Of a stretch of 64,000 bases of DNA, positions 24,758 through 37,784 are shown piece after piece. Each line of letters begins with the position of its first letter. Positions within the stretch are counted from its first letter, which is position 1. Source of the DNA: Heliocidaris erythrogramma. Its lineage: Eukaryota > Echinodermata > Echinoidea > Camarodonta > Echinometridae. The notes under the pieces were generated by a model. It did no database searches. It was not told the DNA's origin and saw only the letters and a program-made list of their open reading frames with translations. The stretch is taken from NCBI GenBank assembly GCA_025617745.1, contig CM046859.1:29129371-29193370 (forward strand), written 5' to 3'. The translations under genes were made by a program, and so were the position numbers.

Positions 24758-25179
24758 TTTAAATAACAAACAAAAATGAAATAAGTGTTCAAGATCATTT
24801 GTTTTCAGAAGCTTTACATACATGTTGCAAATAACCGACACCTGTCTGAAGTCTGCCTCTCCCAAAACCCATGACCATTATGGAAATTTTGTTTTAAGTC
24901 TCAGAAGACAAAAAAAAGGCATGCCTAATGTTTCGCGAATGTGAGAATTCTCAGAAAGTTGGCGGAAACCATCAAATGCATGCAGAAAGTGCCTTTTTTA
25001 TGGAATTCTTTCATGACCTTGGAAGGTTGATTACATTTTGGGAACATGCCGACGTAAGGGGCATATGCGTGGACGCACCACGCGGAGAATTACACAGGGC
25101 CTCTGGGTATGAAACTGCCCCAACTCTCTTCCGACTTATATACAAGTTCATGTAATGTAAGATAACCTGGAGATAATTT

Positions 25180-25226
25180 CCTTCCCCTCCTCTCTCTCTC
25201 TCTCTCCCTCTCTCTCCTCTCTATCT

Positions 25227-25260
<34 letters not shown>

Positions 25261-25560
25261 CTCTCTCTCTCGCCATTTCTCTCTCTCCTCGCCATTTCTC
25301 TTTCTGTCTTTACTTTTATCTTTCTTTCTCATTGTCTGTCTTCCTGCTCACCTCTCCTTTCTTTTCCCTCTCTCTCCCTCTCTCTCCCTCTCTCTCTCTC
25401 TCTTCCTCTCTCATTTTCTCACTCTTTCTTCCCCTTGTCAGTCCCGCTCTATATCACACCCCTTTTTTTTACCATAACTAAATTCCACTTCCTTTATTTC
25501 TCCCCTCCCTCTTTCTCTCTGTCCCTCCACCTTTTTTTGCTCGACCCGTACCCCCTCAAC
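25180..25560. repeat. CT-rich simple sequence
   Basis: (CT)n, (CCCT)n and mixed pyrimidine DNA with a short oligo-C run. The Arg/Glu-rich minus frame is a by-product. Confidence 0.9.
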
Positions 25561-26610
25561 CACCATCCCTCATTTTTACCGAGGGTTTGGGAGGGAACTG
25601 CTTTTCATTAATAAAAATTACCTATTTTATTCTGCTTATTTTCAAATGTTAATCGAAAAGTAAGTATGTGAACAGAATGTACATTATTTGAAATGTACTT
25701 TCTCACTTCTTATGCAAGCATTTATCCAATCATATAGATACAGAAAGCCATTAGGCCTATATTCGGTACAGATGTTAGACGTATATCATGCTGGATTTTT
25801 CTCAGGCTATCAAGGTCTCTGCCTAACGTGATCTAACGCTATGCCTTTTCCGTGTATCATAACACCGTGCTTTGAATAATACTCCCTGAATTCTGCACTT
25901 CTCATTTCAATACTTTTTAAACCTGAAAAAAAAAATGACTAGAAGCAAATAAACGTTACTTTTGACATTGATATTACCTGTGATAAATTTGTTGTATGTT
26001 CTCTTTTGTATAGTCATAATTAAGTCATGATATTCATACAAATACAATCCGTCATGATGCATTTACAAAATGATTACCATGATGACAATTGGGGGGGGGG
26101 GGCAGATGTTTTACCAAGTGTATAAATTGCAAGGGAACAAGATCATCAAGTGAAGGGCGTGTGCAGGGATCGTACTGTGTATCATTTCTTTTAATTCCTG
26201 CACGCTGCACTTTCGCTTCCACTTCCTCATTCTTTGGGGGAGATGGCATGTGCCCTCGCAACTCCGTAGCTACGCCACTGGGTGAATATATTGAGACAAA
26301 ATACTCATCATGCCACTATATGCATAAATGATGAACAAATTGCTTATGCTTTTTCCGATGTCAATTGGTTGCAGTGAAAGAAACAAGAGCCAGTCACGCC
26401 ACTAAAATATTCAAACCTGTTATTGATTTATAGCGCCAAGAGGCACCGCGCAATTAAATTCATATCATATTTCACAAAATGCTCTAAAACGTAGCCGGCT
26501 TCGGGTTACAGACGGAAGTAAAATTGTTATTTTTTTTTGGTTACCTTTTTAAACATACCTTTTCTTACCTTGGCTTTGAATAATTGAATAAAATTTTTAA
26601 GATGTTACTG
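25561..26610. other. Gene-free DNA with one CAGTGGCGTAGC-type end
   Basis: Mostly AT-rich unique sequence. An oligo-G run at about 26091 and GTAGCTACGCCACTG near 26267-26281 suggest a remnant of the element type seen at 12966. Confidence 0.4.
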
Positions 26611-26614
26611 TCAG

Positions 26615-27000
26615 TTCAGTTCATTTCAGTTCATTTGTTCTATTCAATTCAATTCCATCTTTAAACAACATTTTACAAGACACTGAATAAAAACATGCAA
26701 TTCCATCTAACATACAACATTTCAAAGCACAAAATAATATATATTAAATGGTGATGAAACTAAATTGGGCACAGCGGATAAATAACCAAAAGGATTTGTC
26801 AGAACAGCTTCCCAAATGATATATAATGTGGGAGACTAAATGGCGGCAAAAACATATAGGAAGTAAAGTAACAACAGAATAAGTTACGAATTGCACCTTG
26901 TACCAATACAAGCCCAGAATACAACACGTGGTATAGGAAAGGAGATAGACGGCAAAAAAGGAGAAAAAGAAAAGTGGAAGTGGAAGAAAACCTTATAGAT
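26615..27000 (-). mobile_element. Possible LINE 3' tail
   Basis: Read on the minus strand, the end is an imperfect repeat of GAACTGAAAT words after AT-rich sequence. It resembles the 3' ends of the LINE fragments at 38345 and 50905. No coding part is attached, so the call is tentative. Confidence 0.3.
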
Positions 27001-27004
27001 TCAT

Positions 27005-27372
27005 TCAGTGAAAATCACGTACATGTATCATTAAAAAATGTTTTAGTTTACTTTTAGAATTGTTATATAAAGAACCTGAAGTTACATTAAACGAGAGAAC
27101 TGGTGGGTTTGTTTTTTTGCGTATGGCATCATCGTTGACATCAAATTGTGCCAATTTGCTGGTTATAATTGTAAGTCTTTGATGTGCAGTTAAAGATTTG
27201 AATTCCTTGCAATTCTGTTGCAAGGAACTTTCGGCCATCCTGGGGTTTTTTTTAAATATTGTAATGACGTTGTCCATTCCATAGTCGCAGAACAGTTTCT
27301 TTTCTTTTCTTCGATGACAGCTGCCCGAAAGAACTGTTCACCATTCTTTGATCTCAGTTGAAGTTCTTCCAC
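27005..27372 (-). pseudogene. Coding-like block in two frames, unidentified
   Basis: On the minus strand one frame reads EELQLRSKNGEQFFRAAV then EEKKR. Shortly after, another frame reads MDNVITIFKKNPRMAESSLQ and continues KEFKSLTAHQRLTIITSKLA. Both have plausible amphipathic composition and together look like one coding sequence with a shift near 27280. It could be a decayed or processed copy of a coiled-coil protein gene, or chance. I do not recognise a family. Confidence 0.2.
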
Positions 27373-27559
27373 TATACACTCTCAGTAAACATAATTTATG
27401 GTTTTGATTGAGTAAGGTTGTGTCAATAGCTGGCAGGGACTGTGTTTCTGTATACCAATACGGAATAATTTCGTGGGCCACATTGGTCACTAATGATCCG
27501 TAAAATCACATCCACGATGCTAAATTGTATTTGCAGATTAGAGGAAGATTTCTAAAAAA

Positions 27560-27860
27560 ATATATCAGAGGGAGGGAGGGAGGGAGGAGGATGTTTCCTT
27601 AAATGTCGGAGAGAGGAATAGAGATAGAGAGGGGGAGGGGGAAATGGGGGAAAAAACAGAGAAAAGAAGAAAAAGAATCAGTGAGAAAGAGAAAGACAGA
27701 GCGAGGGGTGGGAGATAAGAGAGAAACTTTGGTAAAGACAGAGAAAAACAGAGACATAGAGAGGGGCGGCAAAAAGAAATGGAGACCTGGAAAGAAACAG
27801 AGAGAGGGGGGTGGGGGAGATAGGAGAAGTGGAAGATGCACTCTCTCACGGGTACAATTT
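27560..27860. repeat. Polypurine (GA-rich) tract
   Basis: Imperfect GGGA/GAGA/GAAA sequence. The Arg/Glu-rich + frame and Ser/Leu-rich - frames over it are low-complexity artefacts. Confidence 0.9.
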
Positions 27861-28559
27861 ACCTGGCTATTAGAATACACCGTAAATGGACAGCCAAACT
27901 AAAGCCATTCTAGAACTTTTCTGTTATTCACCAAAAGCTGGGTTAAGTGTTGCCTATAAATATGCAAACATCGTACGCCAAGCGAATACGTTCTTCCTGA
28001 GCGAACCAAATTGTAGATAGGATCTTTATATCTGTTTTGTCTTTAAACAGTTATATGCAGTACACAAATTTCTATTCTTGCCTGGTAGAAAACGAAATGC
28101 TCAAACCAGCACCCTTCCGGTTGCTTACGGGACGTCATTTCGATGGCATCATTACCTAGACTTAATATCATAACTATGAAGGAAATCAATGCATGCGCCA
28201 GTAGTTCAACGCAATGCTTGCGCTGTTCATTTTGCATTCACTTCACTTTTGACGTCACACTCACTTGGCGCGTCAAAACCTGCCTCGTTCGCTGACGCAG
28301 TCCTAAGTCCATATTTTGACGCGTATTGTGCAGAGGAAATTGAAAGCCCATTGCCGATGATTGTGTTAAATCGATGTTATAAAACAAAGAAAATGGAGAT
28401 AAAATGACAAAATAATTATGACATAAATGCATCTAGCTTCATGCACGACTAATATCCATTGCATATCTAGCCACTTTGGAGAAGACAATAAAAAGAAGAT
28501 GCATCATAATCAGTGGCGGGGGACTGGGCACGGCGTCCCTCCTCCCCCTCCATAATTGA

Positions 28560-28801
28560 ATGGGGAAGAGAGAGTGTGTGTGTGTGGGCGTGTTTAGGCG
28601 TATGTCCGAGGACATTTTCGGACAGAGAACAAAAAAAAAATCATGACAACAATGGTCCCAGAAGCCGGACAATAGTCCTCGAACGTCGAACAATGAATTT
28701 GTGCCTTATTCCGTCGACTGTCCGAGGACGGAGGAACAATAGAGGAACAATACTTGTCCTCGGAAGTAAAGCAATACAAGACTCTGTGTGTGTGTGTGAG
28801 G

Positions 28802-28839
<38 letters not shown>

Positions 28840-28870
28840 GTGAGAGAGAGAGAGAATGAAACAGAGAAGG
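28560..28870. repeat. GT and GA microsatellites around a TCCGAGGAC-word segment
   Basis: (GT)n near 28574 and 28783-28818, and (GA)n at 28818-28855. Between them, TCCGAGGAC, CCTCGAAC, CCGAGGAC and CCTCGGAA words recur in both orientations from about 28607 to 28765. Confidence 0.7.
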
Positions 28871-28899
28871 AAGAACATGACGAGAAAAGAAAATGAAAA

Positions 28900-29407
28900 G
28901 ACCCCCCGCACCTTTCATGTACTTGGTAGGTTGGACTCACGGTAGGCCACCGATCATGATTATTTCATCATGACGGGATGGAGTGATTAAGTATTCATTT
29001 TATAGTTGAGCGATTTTTCTTCTATCCAACCTGCAGTTACGGTATCACTCTGTGCTAAGATATGAACAGTCCTCAAACAGAACGTGTCTTGAATTTCCGT
29101 TTAATTTTCATGTTTATTATAATATTTAATTCTGCTTTATTAGCAAACACCCTCCCGACGATCTTGTAATTATCTTATACTTGCATTAAATACAGAGAGT
29201 CACAAAATAATATCCAAAATGATTCATATCCAGAATAATCCCAAATAATTGAAGTGTAAAGGCATGTAAAATTATCAAATTGAAAAATAAAATAATTATA
29301 ATAAATATTTTCCCCCTGTTTTTTTCTGTCCTGCTCTTCTGTGTCTGTCATTGTTTAATTTTCGTTGTTCTGTCTTAATCTTTTTTTCTCTCTCTGTTGT
29401 CTCTCTA
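28900..29407. other. Gene-free AT-rich DNA
   Basis: No feature that I can support. Confidence 0.4.
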
Positions 29408-29650
29408 AGTATCGTGGTCTACTGGATAAGTCACTGGACTGTGGATTACATGGTTCGGGATTTGTATCCCTTCCGCAGCACTGACGTCTTCCAGCAATAT
29501 CTAGCAACTTATTGATGAGTTAATCGTTATTTCTCACACCCCGACAGCCGACCGAGGTGAGGTAAGTGAGTACCTGGTATAGGATTATTCCTTGAAACGC
29601 ACTGTGCCCTGATGACGGATGGCGGAGCAAAGGAAAGGGCAATAATTAAT
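29408..29650 (+). mobile_element. tRNA-derived SINE
   Basis: The head reads GTATCGTGGTCTACTGGATA (box A-like) and, about 40 bases on, TGGTTCGGGATT (box B-like). A non-tRNA body follows, with GTGAGTACCTGGTATAGGAT and a purine-rich end. The distance between boxes fits a tRNA promoter, but the acceptor stem does not fold as a functional tRNA, so this is a SINE rather than a tRNA gene. A related head occurs at 37588. Confidence 0.7.
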
Positions 29651-29683
29651 GTCTATTAATTAGTCATTATTTAATGTCTATCC

Positions 29684-29684
<1 letters not shown>

Positions 29685-29717
<33 letters not shown>

Positions 29718-29885
29718 TCCCTATCGGCTTATAGGAGCATGGGGTGCTGCAGAACGCTCTGGTTATTTTCAGGGGGCTCTAAGGAAAACTCCTCACCTTC
29801 AGTGAAGAAATTGCTCCTAGTTTCCTGCTCCCTGCTCTCTCTTTTTTTTTCTCTCTCTCTCCCTTATTCTCTTTCTCCCCTGTAT
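29685..29885. repeat. CT microsatellites
   Basis: (CT)n at about 29687-29713 and CT-rich DNA at 29836-29880. Confidence 0.9.
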
Positions 29886-30289
29886 AATGGGGTTAATAAT
29901 CTTACTACTATCAATTGATTTTGTCATGTGCCACTTCATTGTCTTTCCTGTCCACTATGAATGACGATGGACCTTGTGACGTATCGCCTTCACGTTTAAT
30001 GACTTGCACGAACCTGGGTATAGCCTCTATCGCGATCATCAATAATCATTTCATTCTTTCCAGTTCCTACTCATCAGTCGTTACCTATTCATGATGTCTG
30101 CATGCAATTAGTATCACTCCTCACATATTTACACCCCCCCCCCCTGCTCATCGACCGGATCGTTCGCGTTCGACGGTCACGTATAATAATGAACTTAAGG
30201 TAATAAAAGCATGTTGGAGGGACGTTCACATTCCTTTGAATACGACGTTCTGTATTTCTTTAAGCATCCTTCGGTTTCTTTTCATCTAT

Positions 30290-30720
30290 CTCCCTCTTCA
30301 TGATCATTATCATCATTATCGTTATCATCATTATCACCCTCGTTATCTTCTTCTTCTACTTATTGCTCTTTTTCTACCTCATTTTTCCCCTTCTCTTCTT
30401 CATGTTGTTCGTTTCTTCTTTCTTACTTCTCCTCTTTTTCTTCTTCTTCTTCTCCTCCTCTTCGTCTTCTCCTCCTCCTCTTCTTCGTGTTCTTGTTCTT
30501 GTACTTTTTCTTCCTTTTTCTTTCTTTTCCCCCACTTCTTCGTTTTCATATTCTTCCTTTCTCCATCGTGCTTCCTTCTTCACAATATCCTCTTTCTCTT
30601 CATTATCTTCATCCCTTTCTTCTGTCTGTTCCTTCATTCTATCCTTCACCTTCTTACCTTCAGCACGTCCTTATTTTACATATAATATCTCGTTCTCCTT
30701 CAATTAGTTTTCCTTTCCGT
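30290..30720 (+). repeat. Second polypyrimidine (CTT/TCC) tract
   Basis: Nearly all C/T on the + strand, with CTTCTT and CCTCCT words. The Ser/Leu/Phe-rich frames of 89-149 codons over this region are low-complexity artefacts. Confidence 0.9.
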
Positions 30721-30759
30721 CTCCAGTGGCAAAGCGTAAAGGATCTAAAAGTTTAATAT

Positions 30760-33420
30760 GAAAATTAATGTTAACATCATGTGACAAGTGAATTATATTA
30801 ACGGTACAATGAATAGGCGACATGGCAAATAATAATTTTAAAGAGCAATTATACCCATTCATTTTCAGGATTGGAAGACATTAACTATTTTGTTCATATG
30901 TATTTTCCTCTTCGGGGGTATTTATTCGATTATAAAAGACATTGATACATTATTCTCATATACTTTCATTTAATTTGTTAATTATTCCATTTAATTAGAC
31001 TATCTAATAATGCTTGCTTTAGAGGTCAACACTGATGGAAAATGACTTTTTTAAATTAAGAAGGGTTTTCAATCGAGCAAAATCCATTAAGATCATTTAA
31101 TCCATCTTAATTACTTGACAGCAAATCCTTCCGATACAGTATCGCAATGTCAGGGTTAATTGACGGCGGCGGTGTCATGTAATAACTAGAACGAAGGTTA
31201 CTCATTAATTTCGAATCGCATGCGTGTCCATGGTTTGTAGAAAAGAATCTTCTTAATCAGTTATTAATCATACATGACACCTATTGTAAGAACTGGGAAA
31301 GTAATTGGGTCAAGCCGCCTACTTGGCAAGTATTGGTGTTCATCGTCACCTCAAAGAACACGTTGGATAAAGCAATTAATTAGGTTCTGGAATGAGGCTG
31401 CCCAATTTCTTTACCGTATGAAGAAATGGAAGAATGGGATGCAACGTAGTGTAATTAATTCAAAGAAACAAAACTATTTCACTTCCTCTAGTTTGTGACC
31501 TGGCAAGGACTTTGTTCTATTTCAGAGATGGTTTCCAAACTATTTTGTTTTATCATAATCCATGGCAGATCCAGGATTACCTTATTGGAGAGGCACAGGT
31601 ATTTTAGACGTGTTCAGACTCTTAAAATAGAGATAAGAAGAGGGGATGGCGTATAGTGTGTAACTACTTAGTCGGAAAATATCTGAAAAGACCACACCCC
31701 AGTAATATGTTTATTTACATGTCGCCCTGTTATCGAAATGTATTCGTTGTGATTATAATTAATTCACTATTCAGCACCAATACCCGAAAGTCTGGTGAAC
31801 TATTCATTCCATGTCTTTATTGGGACTTTTACAACGTTTTAATGCTTCACTACATGACATTCCGTATTCAACATATTGTGAGTTTAATTTACAAAATTAG
31901 CCATACTCGAGAACAGCTCATTATGTATGATCATTGTATGCAGCATATTACTTCATCATTCAAGTGTATACGGGCACATGATACTAATATTGATTAAAAA
32001 ATTCTCGCGTCGTTACCTTATTTCCCGCGCTATAATGGGGGAGGCACGAGCTGTCTGCGTATGTTCCGGTTTCAAACATTCAGTGTTATTGGATTTTCTT
32101 GAACATTTCTTCTTTATCATTCGTTTGTAAAAGCATAATGGTTCAAAGTTTGAGGACCTTTATTGCCAGGGTGCGCATTATTGGAATTTTGTGGAATAAT
32201 TGTGGTTACTATACTGCCTTATCTAAATATTTAAAAAAATGTAGTGATTCACGTACATATTGAAAATCTAAAACACAATGATTTAAACCGCCGTATATTT
32301 TTGTCAATTTTAAAGATTTCTTCCCCTCATTTGGTATATTCGATGCAAAGGTGCACTCAAAAACTTGTTTATCCATTCGTTTTTGTTTTATCAGTATTGG
32401 TTTTTAATTATACTTCTTTGTGGAGAATGGTTGGTTTGAAGTGAAAGTGAGCTTTTTAGAAAATAGGAATGCTTCGGCTTAATAGGAGTGTATGGAAAAG
32501 AATAGAAGAACGTTGAGCAAATTTACAATTCCATCAGAAAAAATAATAAAATGCCTGCTTTCGTGTGTATTTTATGACTCATGTTGGCTTTGGAGCAATA
32601 ATTCACGCGTTGAACGTGCTTTCTAGCTCGATATTATGAAAAAGTTTGCTTCGTGCCATTTCTCGATTGAAAATCAGATAAGCGAAATATTTCCGATTTT
32701 CTCATTCATCTCAACATCCATCTCTTTAACATGTGAGTGTAACTTAAAGGTACTGTTCAAATTTCTTAAAGTCTTCTCCTGTGATTGAATTGTGTGAGAA
32801 TTGTTAAGGTCCTTTTCTTTCGCCCATCTTCTCCTTTTCTCTTTCACTCTTTTTGTTTTCTCTCTCTCTATGTTTATCACATTTGCCATCAGTTCGAACG
32901 ACACCTTTAAAAGTTCTAATCGCGACTGTCTCAGACTTTGAGGTAATGCTTATAACTTGTTGCTAGTAATCCCCTTCAAATTCACTTTCTGTTTTTCCGT
33001 TCATGTTTTGGTTGTTACTGTTTTTCAAATAACTACGCTTTTGTCTTCCTGGTGTTCTATCTCTACGTATAGCCACTTTTGTGTCAACCCATTTCATACT
33101 TTCAATAATACTTTAAGACAATGTGAGATATAAATCGTTTAATGAAAATGAAATTAAGTGATAAAAAACTTTTCCTTTCTGTGCCATAATTGTGTTCATT
33201 GGGTATAGTTTTGTACAGCATATTTTGCTCGTGTAATAAGTTAATTTGATGGAAGGAGCCTCTCCGCTTAGGTTTCCTTGTCTGGTGAAGTGATTATCAT
33301 GATCATTGTAAGGAACGATATCAAACATGTATAGACTTCCTTCAACCTCCAACTTCCCACCTACCCCTCTCTCCCCCTCTCTCTCTTTCCAGTCTCCTTT
33401 GATTCAAATTGAATGTATTT
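30760..33420. other. Gene-free DNA with a possible regulatory block near 31090-31460
   Basis: About 2.7 kb without repeats or convincing coding. Around 31090-31150 the words CTTAATTACTTGACAGC and GGGTTAATTGAC, and near 31370 AGCAATTAATTAGG, resemble homeodomain and TALE sites. The stretch is otherwise unremarkable. Confidence 0.3.
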
Positions 33421-33429
33421 AATAGTGAC

Positions 33430-33620
33430 GGTGAAACTACTACTACTACTACTACTAGTACTAATGATGATGATGATGATGATAATAATAATAGTAATAC
33501 GATAATAATAATAATGATAATAGTCCGGTCGGGGCATTGTAATTTTCTCACATTTCTTTATGACTTATTCAATGATAATAGTAATAATAATAATAGTAAT
33601 TTTATAATAATAATAGAAAT
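33430..33620. repeat. (ACT)n, (GAT)n and (ATA)n compound microsatellite
   Basis: Adjacent triplet runs in one interval. The Thr/Asp/Asn-rich frame here is an artefact. Confidence 0.95.
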
Positions 33621-33699
33621 AAAACAAACTGATTATATAATATGTAATGATAAATATACAGTACAATGTCAATAATACTGGCCCTTCTTACGAAAATAA

Positions 33700-36600
33700 T
33701 ACTTTAATATCTTCAGTAGCACGTTCTGAATCTCCCCGTATCTCTCTCTCTCTCTCTCTCTATCTCTCTTTCTATCGACGTAAGGTCCCATCTCTCATAC
33801 ATTCTGATTACACACCCCCTCAAATTGACGTAAAGCTGTCACGCACATAACATCGTCCGAACATAAACAAAACACCGTTTAGGTGATATAATGTGACCTT
33901 GGCTTCCCATTACATTGGCGTCATCACAAAGCAATCGACTTATCCCTCCCTCATTACCTAATAGCCCTCTTACAACCTAATTACCCTATTTTTCTCCCCC
34001 ATGTCTAAGTTGATGTTATTACTGGAGGAGATGCTTTCCTTGTGAAAGAGATGTCATTCTACCTGCCTACCTGTAATGGCTTGCCTTGGCTGGTGTAATC
34101 AGGTGATTTGGTAGCGAGCAAACTCGGTTCACGTGATACAGGGGATCAGTTTGGAAGGGGGGGGGGGCATGTGCCAGACAATTTTGCGCTAAACTGGCCG
34201 ACAACTATTTAGTAAGGAAAACAATATATTAACTTAAAAAAAAACTTAATTCATAAGCTACACAAATTTTGAAATTTAATGACAATAGTTTTCGATTTTC
34301 TGACAGTAATTTTGAACTGGGGATGTCGACAATCCCTTTTCAAGATTGAAGTTCGAACAGATTTGGTACAGATAATGTGATGAAGGATCCGCTGCAAATC
34401 ATAAAGGGCGTCGCTCGAATTTCATGGGGGTGTCGAAACAAAATTTCTGAAAAGGTAGCCGAAAATTTTCAACGATTGTTATTTATTCATAAGACTTGTC
34501 TCAATTCGAAGGCGTAAATCCGTGTGCCATTTTTAAAAATATATATGTATTTAATTACTGCGTTGATTGTAACCATGTCTATAATTCATTTTAAGTACAC
34601 TCCAACGAGGCACATTAACGAAATCGAAGGACGAAACAAAAGTGATTAAAAATATCTCAAGGCCACTGATAAGCTTCGAGTGAATAACTCATGAAAGATT
34701 CAAGCTCCCATGTATCCTTGGATTGTGATTCTGTAAGCCCAAGTTTAGTTTTCAGAAGTCCCCAAAAGACTTTTCGGCTGGTTTCTTTGACTTTACTTGA
34801 TGCATTACACAGTATAAATCATTTTATCCTGATGTGACTTTTGTCTCTCTCAGTAAAGTATCAAACTAATGCGATAGGTAAAAAATAATTAACATCCCGC
34901 ACCAGGATTAAAATCAGCTGTTTGTGTGAGTAATTGTACGAACCTGTGTTGTTACACCGCGAAATCAGCGTTGACAGAAGGGCGAGAAAAGCCTTGATTT
35001 GTAGGGGTTTTTTCAAAATTAATTCTATAATAATTATTATCAATAATCTTGGCCAGAATATCAAAGTATCTGGCACACGTATCTTTTAATCCACGTATAT
35101 AGAACAATGTGAGACTATATTAAGAAATTTTCCTTGTAAGTTTTCTAACTAACTAACTAACTAAACAAATATCCTTTGATTATTCCCAGTGAATTATTCT
35201 TCATATAAGAAGAGAGAGAACTGAAATCGTCCTGAGGAGCTTCCACAGATTGAAGTGAAACAGGGCTGCCAGCGTTCTGTGTCAACGGAGACATTCTGTG
35301 TAACCTAAGTATCAACCCTAATTCGAACGGAATTATGAATATGTATTGAATCGTTTTTTCATTCCGTTTAATGTGAGAAAGTAGACTTGAAATTCAATCA
35401 GTTGATTCACACCTCTAACATATACAGCGTTAAAAACAAATGATTGTGAGAAAGAATCGGGGAGGGGTGACCTCAGAAAGGAGCGGAAAATGGGCTGAGC
35501 GATCATTAAAAGCTCTTCAACTTTAGTCGCGGGCGCCACTTATTAGTATTGACTCCTTTCGCTTCGCTGCTCTCACTCTCACTTCTTGCCGAGGGCACGA
35601 ATATAATTGATAGAGTCATTTAGCTGGAGCAGCGAGCGCCTGCAGCAGTTATATACCCCTCCCTCCCTCCCTCTTTCTCCAGCTTTTTATTCAGCACGCT
35701 CGGTTAGATCCCGTGTCGTATTACGTCGGATATTAGAGGTATTAAGTGCGTAATAAAATCAAGGAATTTCTTACATGCGATATATTATGATGTTAAACTC
35801 AATCTTGCAGCTCACATAATTGACCATGAATGTTGTCAATTATTCTATTTTGCTAGACTAGGTTTAACGTTCATTGTCATGTTTAAGCGTTTATTGGGCG
35901 TCTAATTTAATTTGGGTGAAGCTGTAAAACCTTGTGTTTGTTTCATGTATCCTATACTCTTTCACCTCAGATACATTTGAAGAAAGAAATCAGACCACTG
36001 TCAAAGGTTTCGTCTAAGCGAATTTTTGATCTTCCTTGCTTATTTTAAATTCACCCATTCACCTATTCATGAAATATCTGCTTCGAGCAAAAGCGAGGGT
36101 AGCTTTTCTGTATAGAATGTCACCTACAAACAAAAGGATTGTCATCTTGACAGTCTAATGTCATATCTAATCGAAACATTTAACTTCAGAAGGCCCATTA
36201 TCTAAAAAATGAGTGAAAGCCTGCATGGAAAATGTGTAGTGACACGACGACAATAATTACCTTAATTTTTCTTCAATTACGTGAGTTAGATGTGCTTTGG
36301 TAATAAAGGATTTAACATCTTTCATCTTTCATCGAAAATTTGATTATTTTGTGTCACAAGAGTTTCAAATTTGCAATTGCCTCTAAAGATACAATAAGAT
36401 ATGTAAATTTAATCTTTGAATCATTATGCAATTCCACTGAGCTCTCTTTTAGCAGCTCATTACAAATAAAGATTATCGATGCAAAGTAAGCTCCTCCCTT
36501 TCCCCTAACATAGGAAAAAACCTATGATAATACTACCACCACCAAAAGCAGAACTGGAATTAATTCGCCGTCAAAACATAAGTACACTACAAACAAGGAC

Positions 36601-36700
36601 GAAAATCACGCTGCGTGGATATCGCTTGCTAAAATATACTGTGAACCGGAAACAAAAACCCTCTTATAAAATATTTCAGTTCATTTCCTAACGATCTCCG
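33700..36700. other. Gene-free DNA
   Basis: Contains a short (CT)n at 33743-33770, an oligo-G run near 34158 and (CTAA)n at 35147-35163. Otherwise unique sequence without coding evidence. Confidence 0.4.
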
Positions 36701-36702
36701 AC

Positions 36703-36966
36703 TCAACATTGTTTATAGAAAGTATACTCATCACTAAAACGACTCCAAACGGACCGAAAATCCACAAAACTTTGACCATTTCCGATAATGTTTGATTTTG
36801 TTCCTCCTTTTGTCGATTTATTTTTGGTCTCTTCGATGTGGCTGGACCTATACTCTTGCGCGGGAAATGTTTTACAGCACGCTTCCGCGGAGTCTACAAC
36901 ACAAAATGATGTATCGCCTAGTTTGTCCCGTTTTAACTTCTCCTCAGTATTGCTTGTTCCATCCAT
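36703..36966 (-). CDS. Candidate small ORF or exon, unidentified
   Basis: From an ATG at 36966 the minus strand is open for 88 codons. The product is hydrophilic (MDGTSNTEEKLKRDKLGDTS at its start, GNGQSFVDFRSVWSRF near its end), with no membrane segment or known motif. On the same strand upstream, TTTCCTTCTTCCTATAG at about 37105-37121 is a plausible splice acceptor. An AACATGGCGTCAC word near 37147-37159 resembles a start-site YY1-type motif. The region is less AT-rich than its surroundings. There is no homology to judge by, so chance remains likely. Confidence 0.22.
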   Translation of the reverse strand: MDGTSNTEEKLKRDKLGDTSFCVVDSAEACCKTFPAQEYRSSHIEETKNKSTKGGTKSNIIGNGQSFVDFRSVWSRFSDEYTFYKQC

Positions 36967-37587
36967 CAACTCAAAACAAACACAAGATTAACATCTCATT
37001 TGATTTATTGGACTCGAACGGATGGCCGAATAATTTTGTGTTGGTTTTTGGAAGGTCACACTGCAATTACTGACCGCTATCTGTTGGCGTTATCTGTTCC
37101 TATAGGAAGAAGGAAATGTCGACGTTACAACTTTTGTTGACAAAGTGACGCCATGTTAAACGATACAGGGCGCTCAGATTTGAATCTTGTTCAGGGAATC
37201 GATATCAAGTGTGTGCTGTTTCATGACATAGAGACATGAATGTGCGTGACTAATAGCGTAGCTTTATATTATACTAGTAATCAATATTTGCATCTGATAA
37301 TGTACAATTAGATACAGTGAAAGATATATAACTAATAGCATTCTATTTGTTATTAGGCAAGTCCAAGTAACTTTTCCCCTTACGTTACCCATTATATCAA
37401 AGATTTTAATTTACGAGATGATTATTACGATAGCGTGGATATTTTTGTATGTTATCATAATGTTCATCGTCAATATTATAGCCTTTTTACTCTTGGTGAT
37501 GTATTCAACATACAGAGGTTATAATCTGTCAAATATATTTAGCTCTCGTATAATATACGTGGGAAATCATTCTCGTCGAACGTATAG

Positions 37588-37745
37588 AGGTATCGTGGTT
37601 TAGTGGGTACGTACTCTGGATTACATCGTTTGCAGTTCGAGTCCCAGCAAAACATTAATTTACAGTTGCCAATCTCCACCCAGTTGTAGTATGATAGTAC
37701 CTTGTACTGTGTGCGCAGTGTGAAATTGATGTAGCTATTATTGTA
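37588..37745 (+). mobile_element. tRNA-derived SINE fragment
   Basis: GGTATCGTGGTTTAGTGGG (box A) and, about 35 bases later, CAGTTCGAGTCCC (box B) give a tRNA-like head close to that of the SINE at 29408. The body differs or is truncated. Confidence 0.65.
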
Positions 37746-37784
37746 TAATCGACCAACATGAACTACAATCTTAAAATGTTAATT

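Noticed and set aside
24928-25155. 75-codon + frame (MFRECENSQKVGG...)
   Set aside because: No motif, no splice or promoter context, normal base composition for the region; likely chance.
29408-29480. True tRNA gene (also considered at 37588 and 61980)
   Set aside because: Pol III boxes are present but no complete cloverleaf forms, and SINE bodies follow.
30236-30756. Frames of 89-149 codons
   Set aside because: Low-complexity pyrimidine tract.
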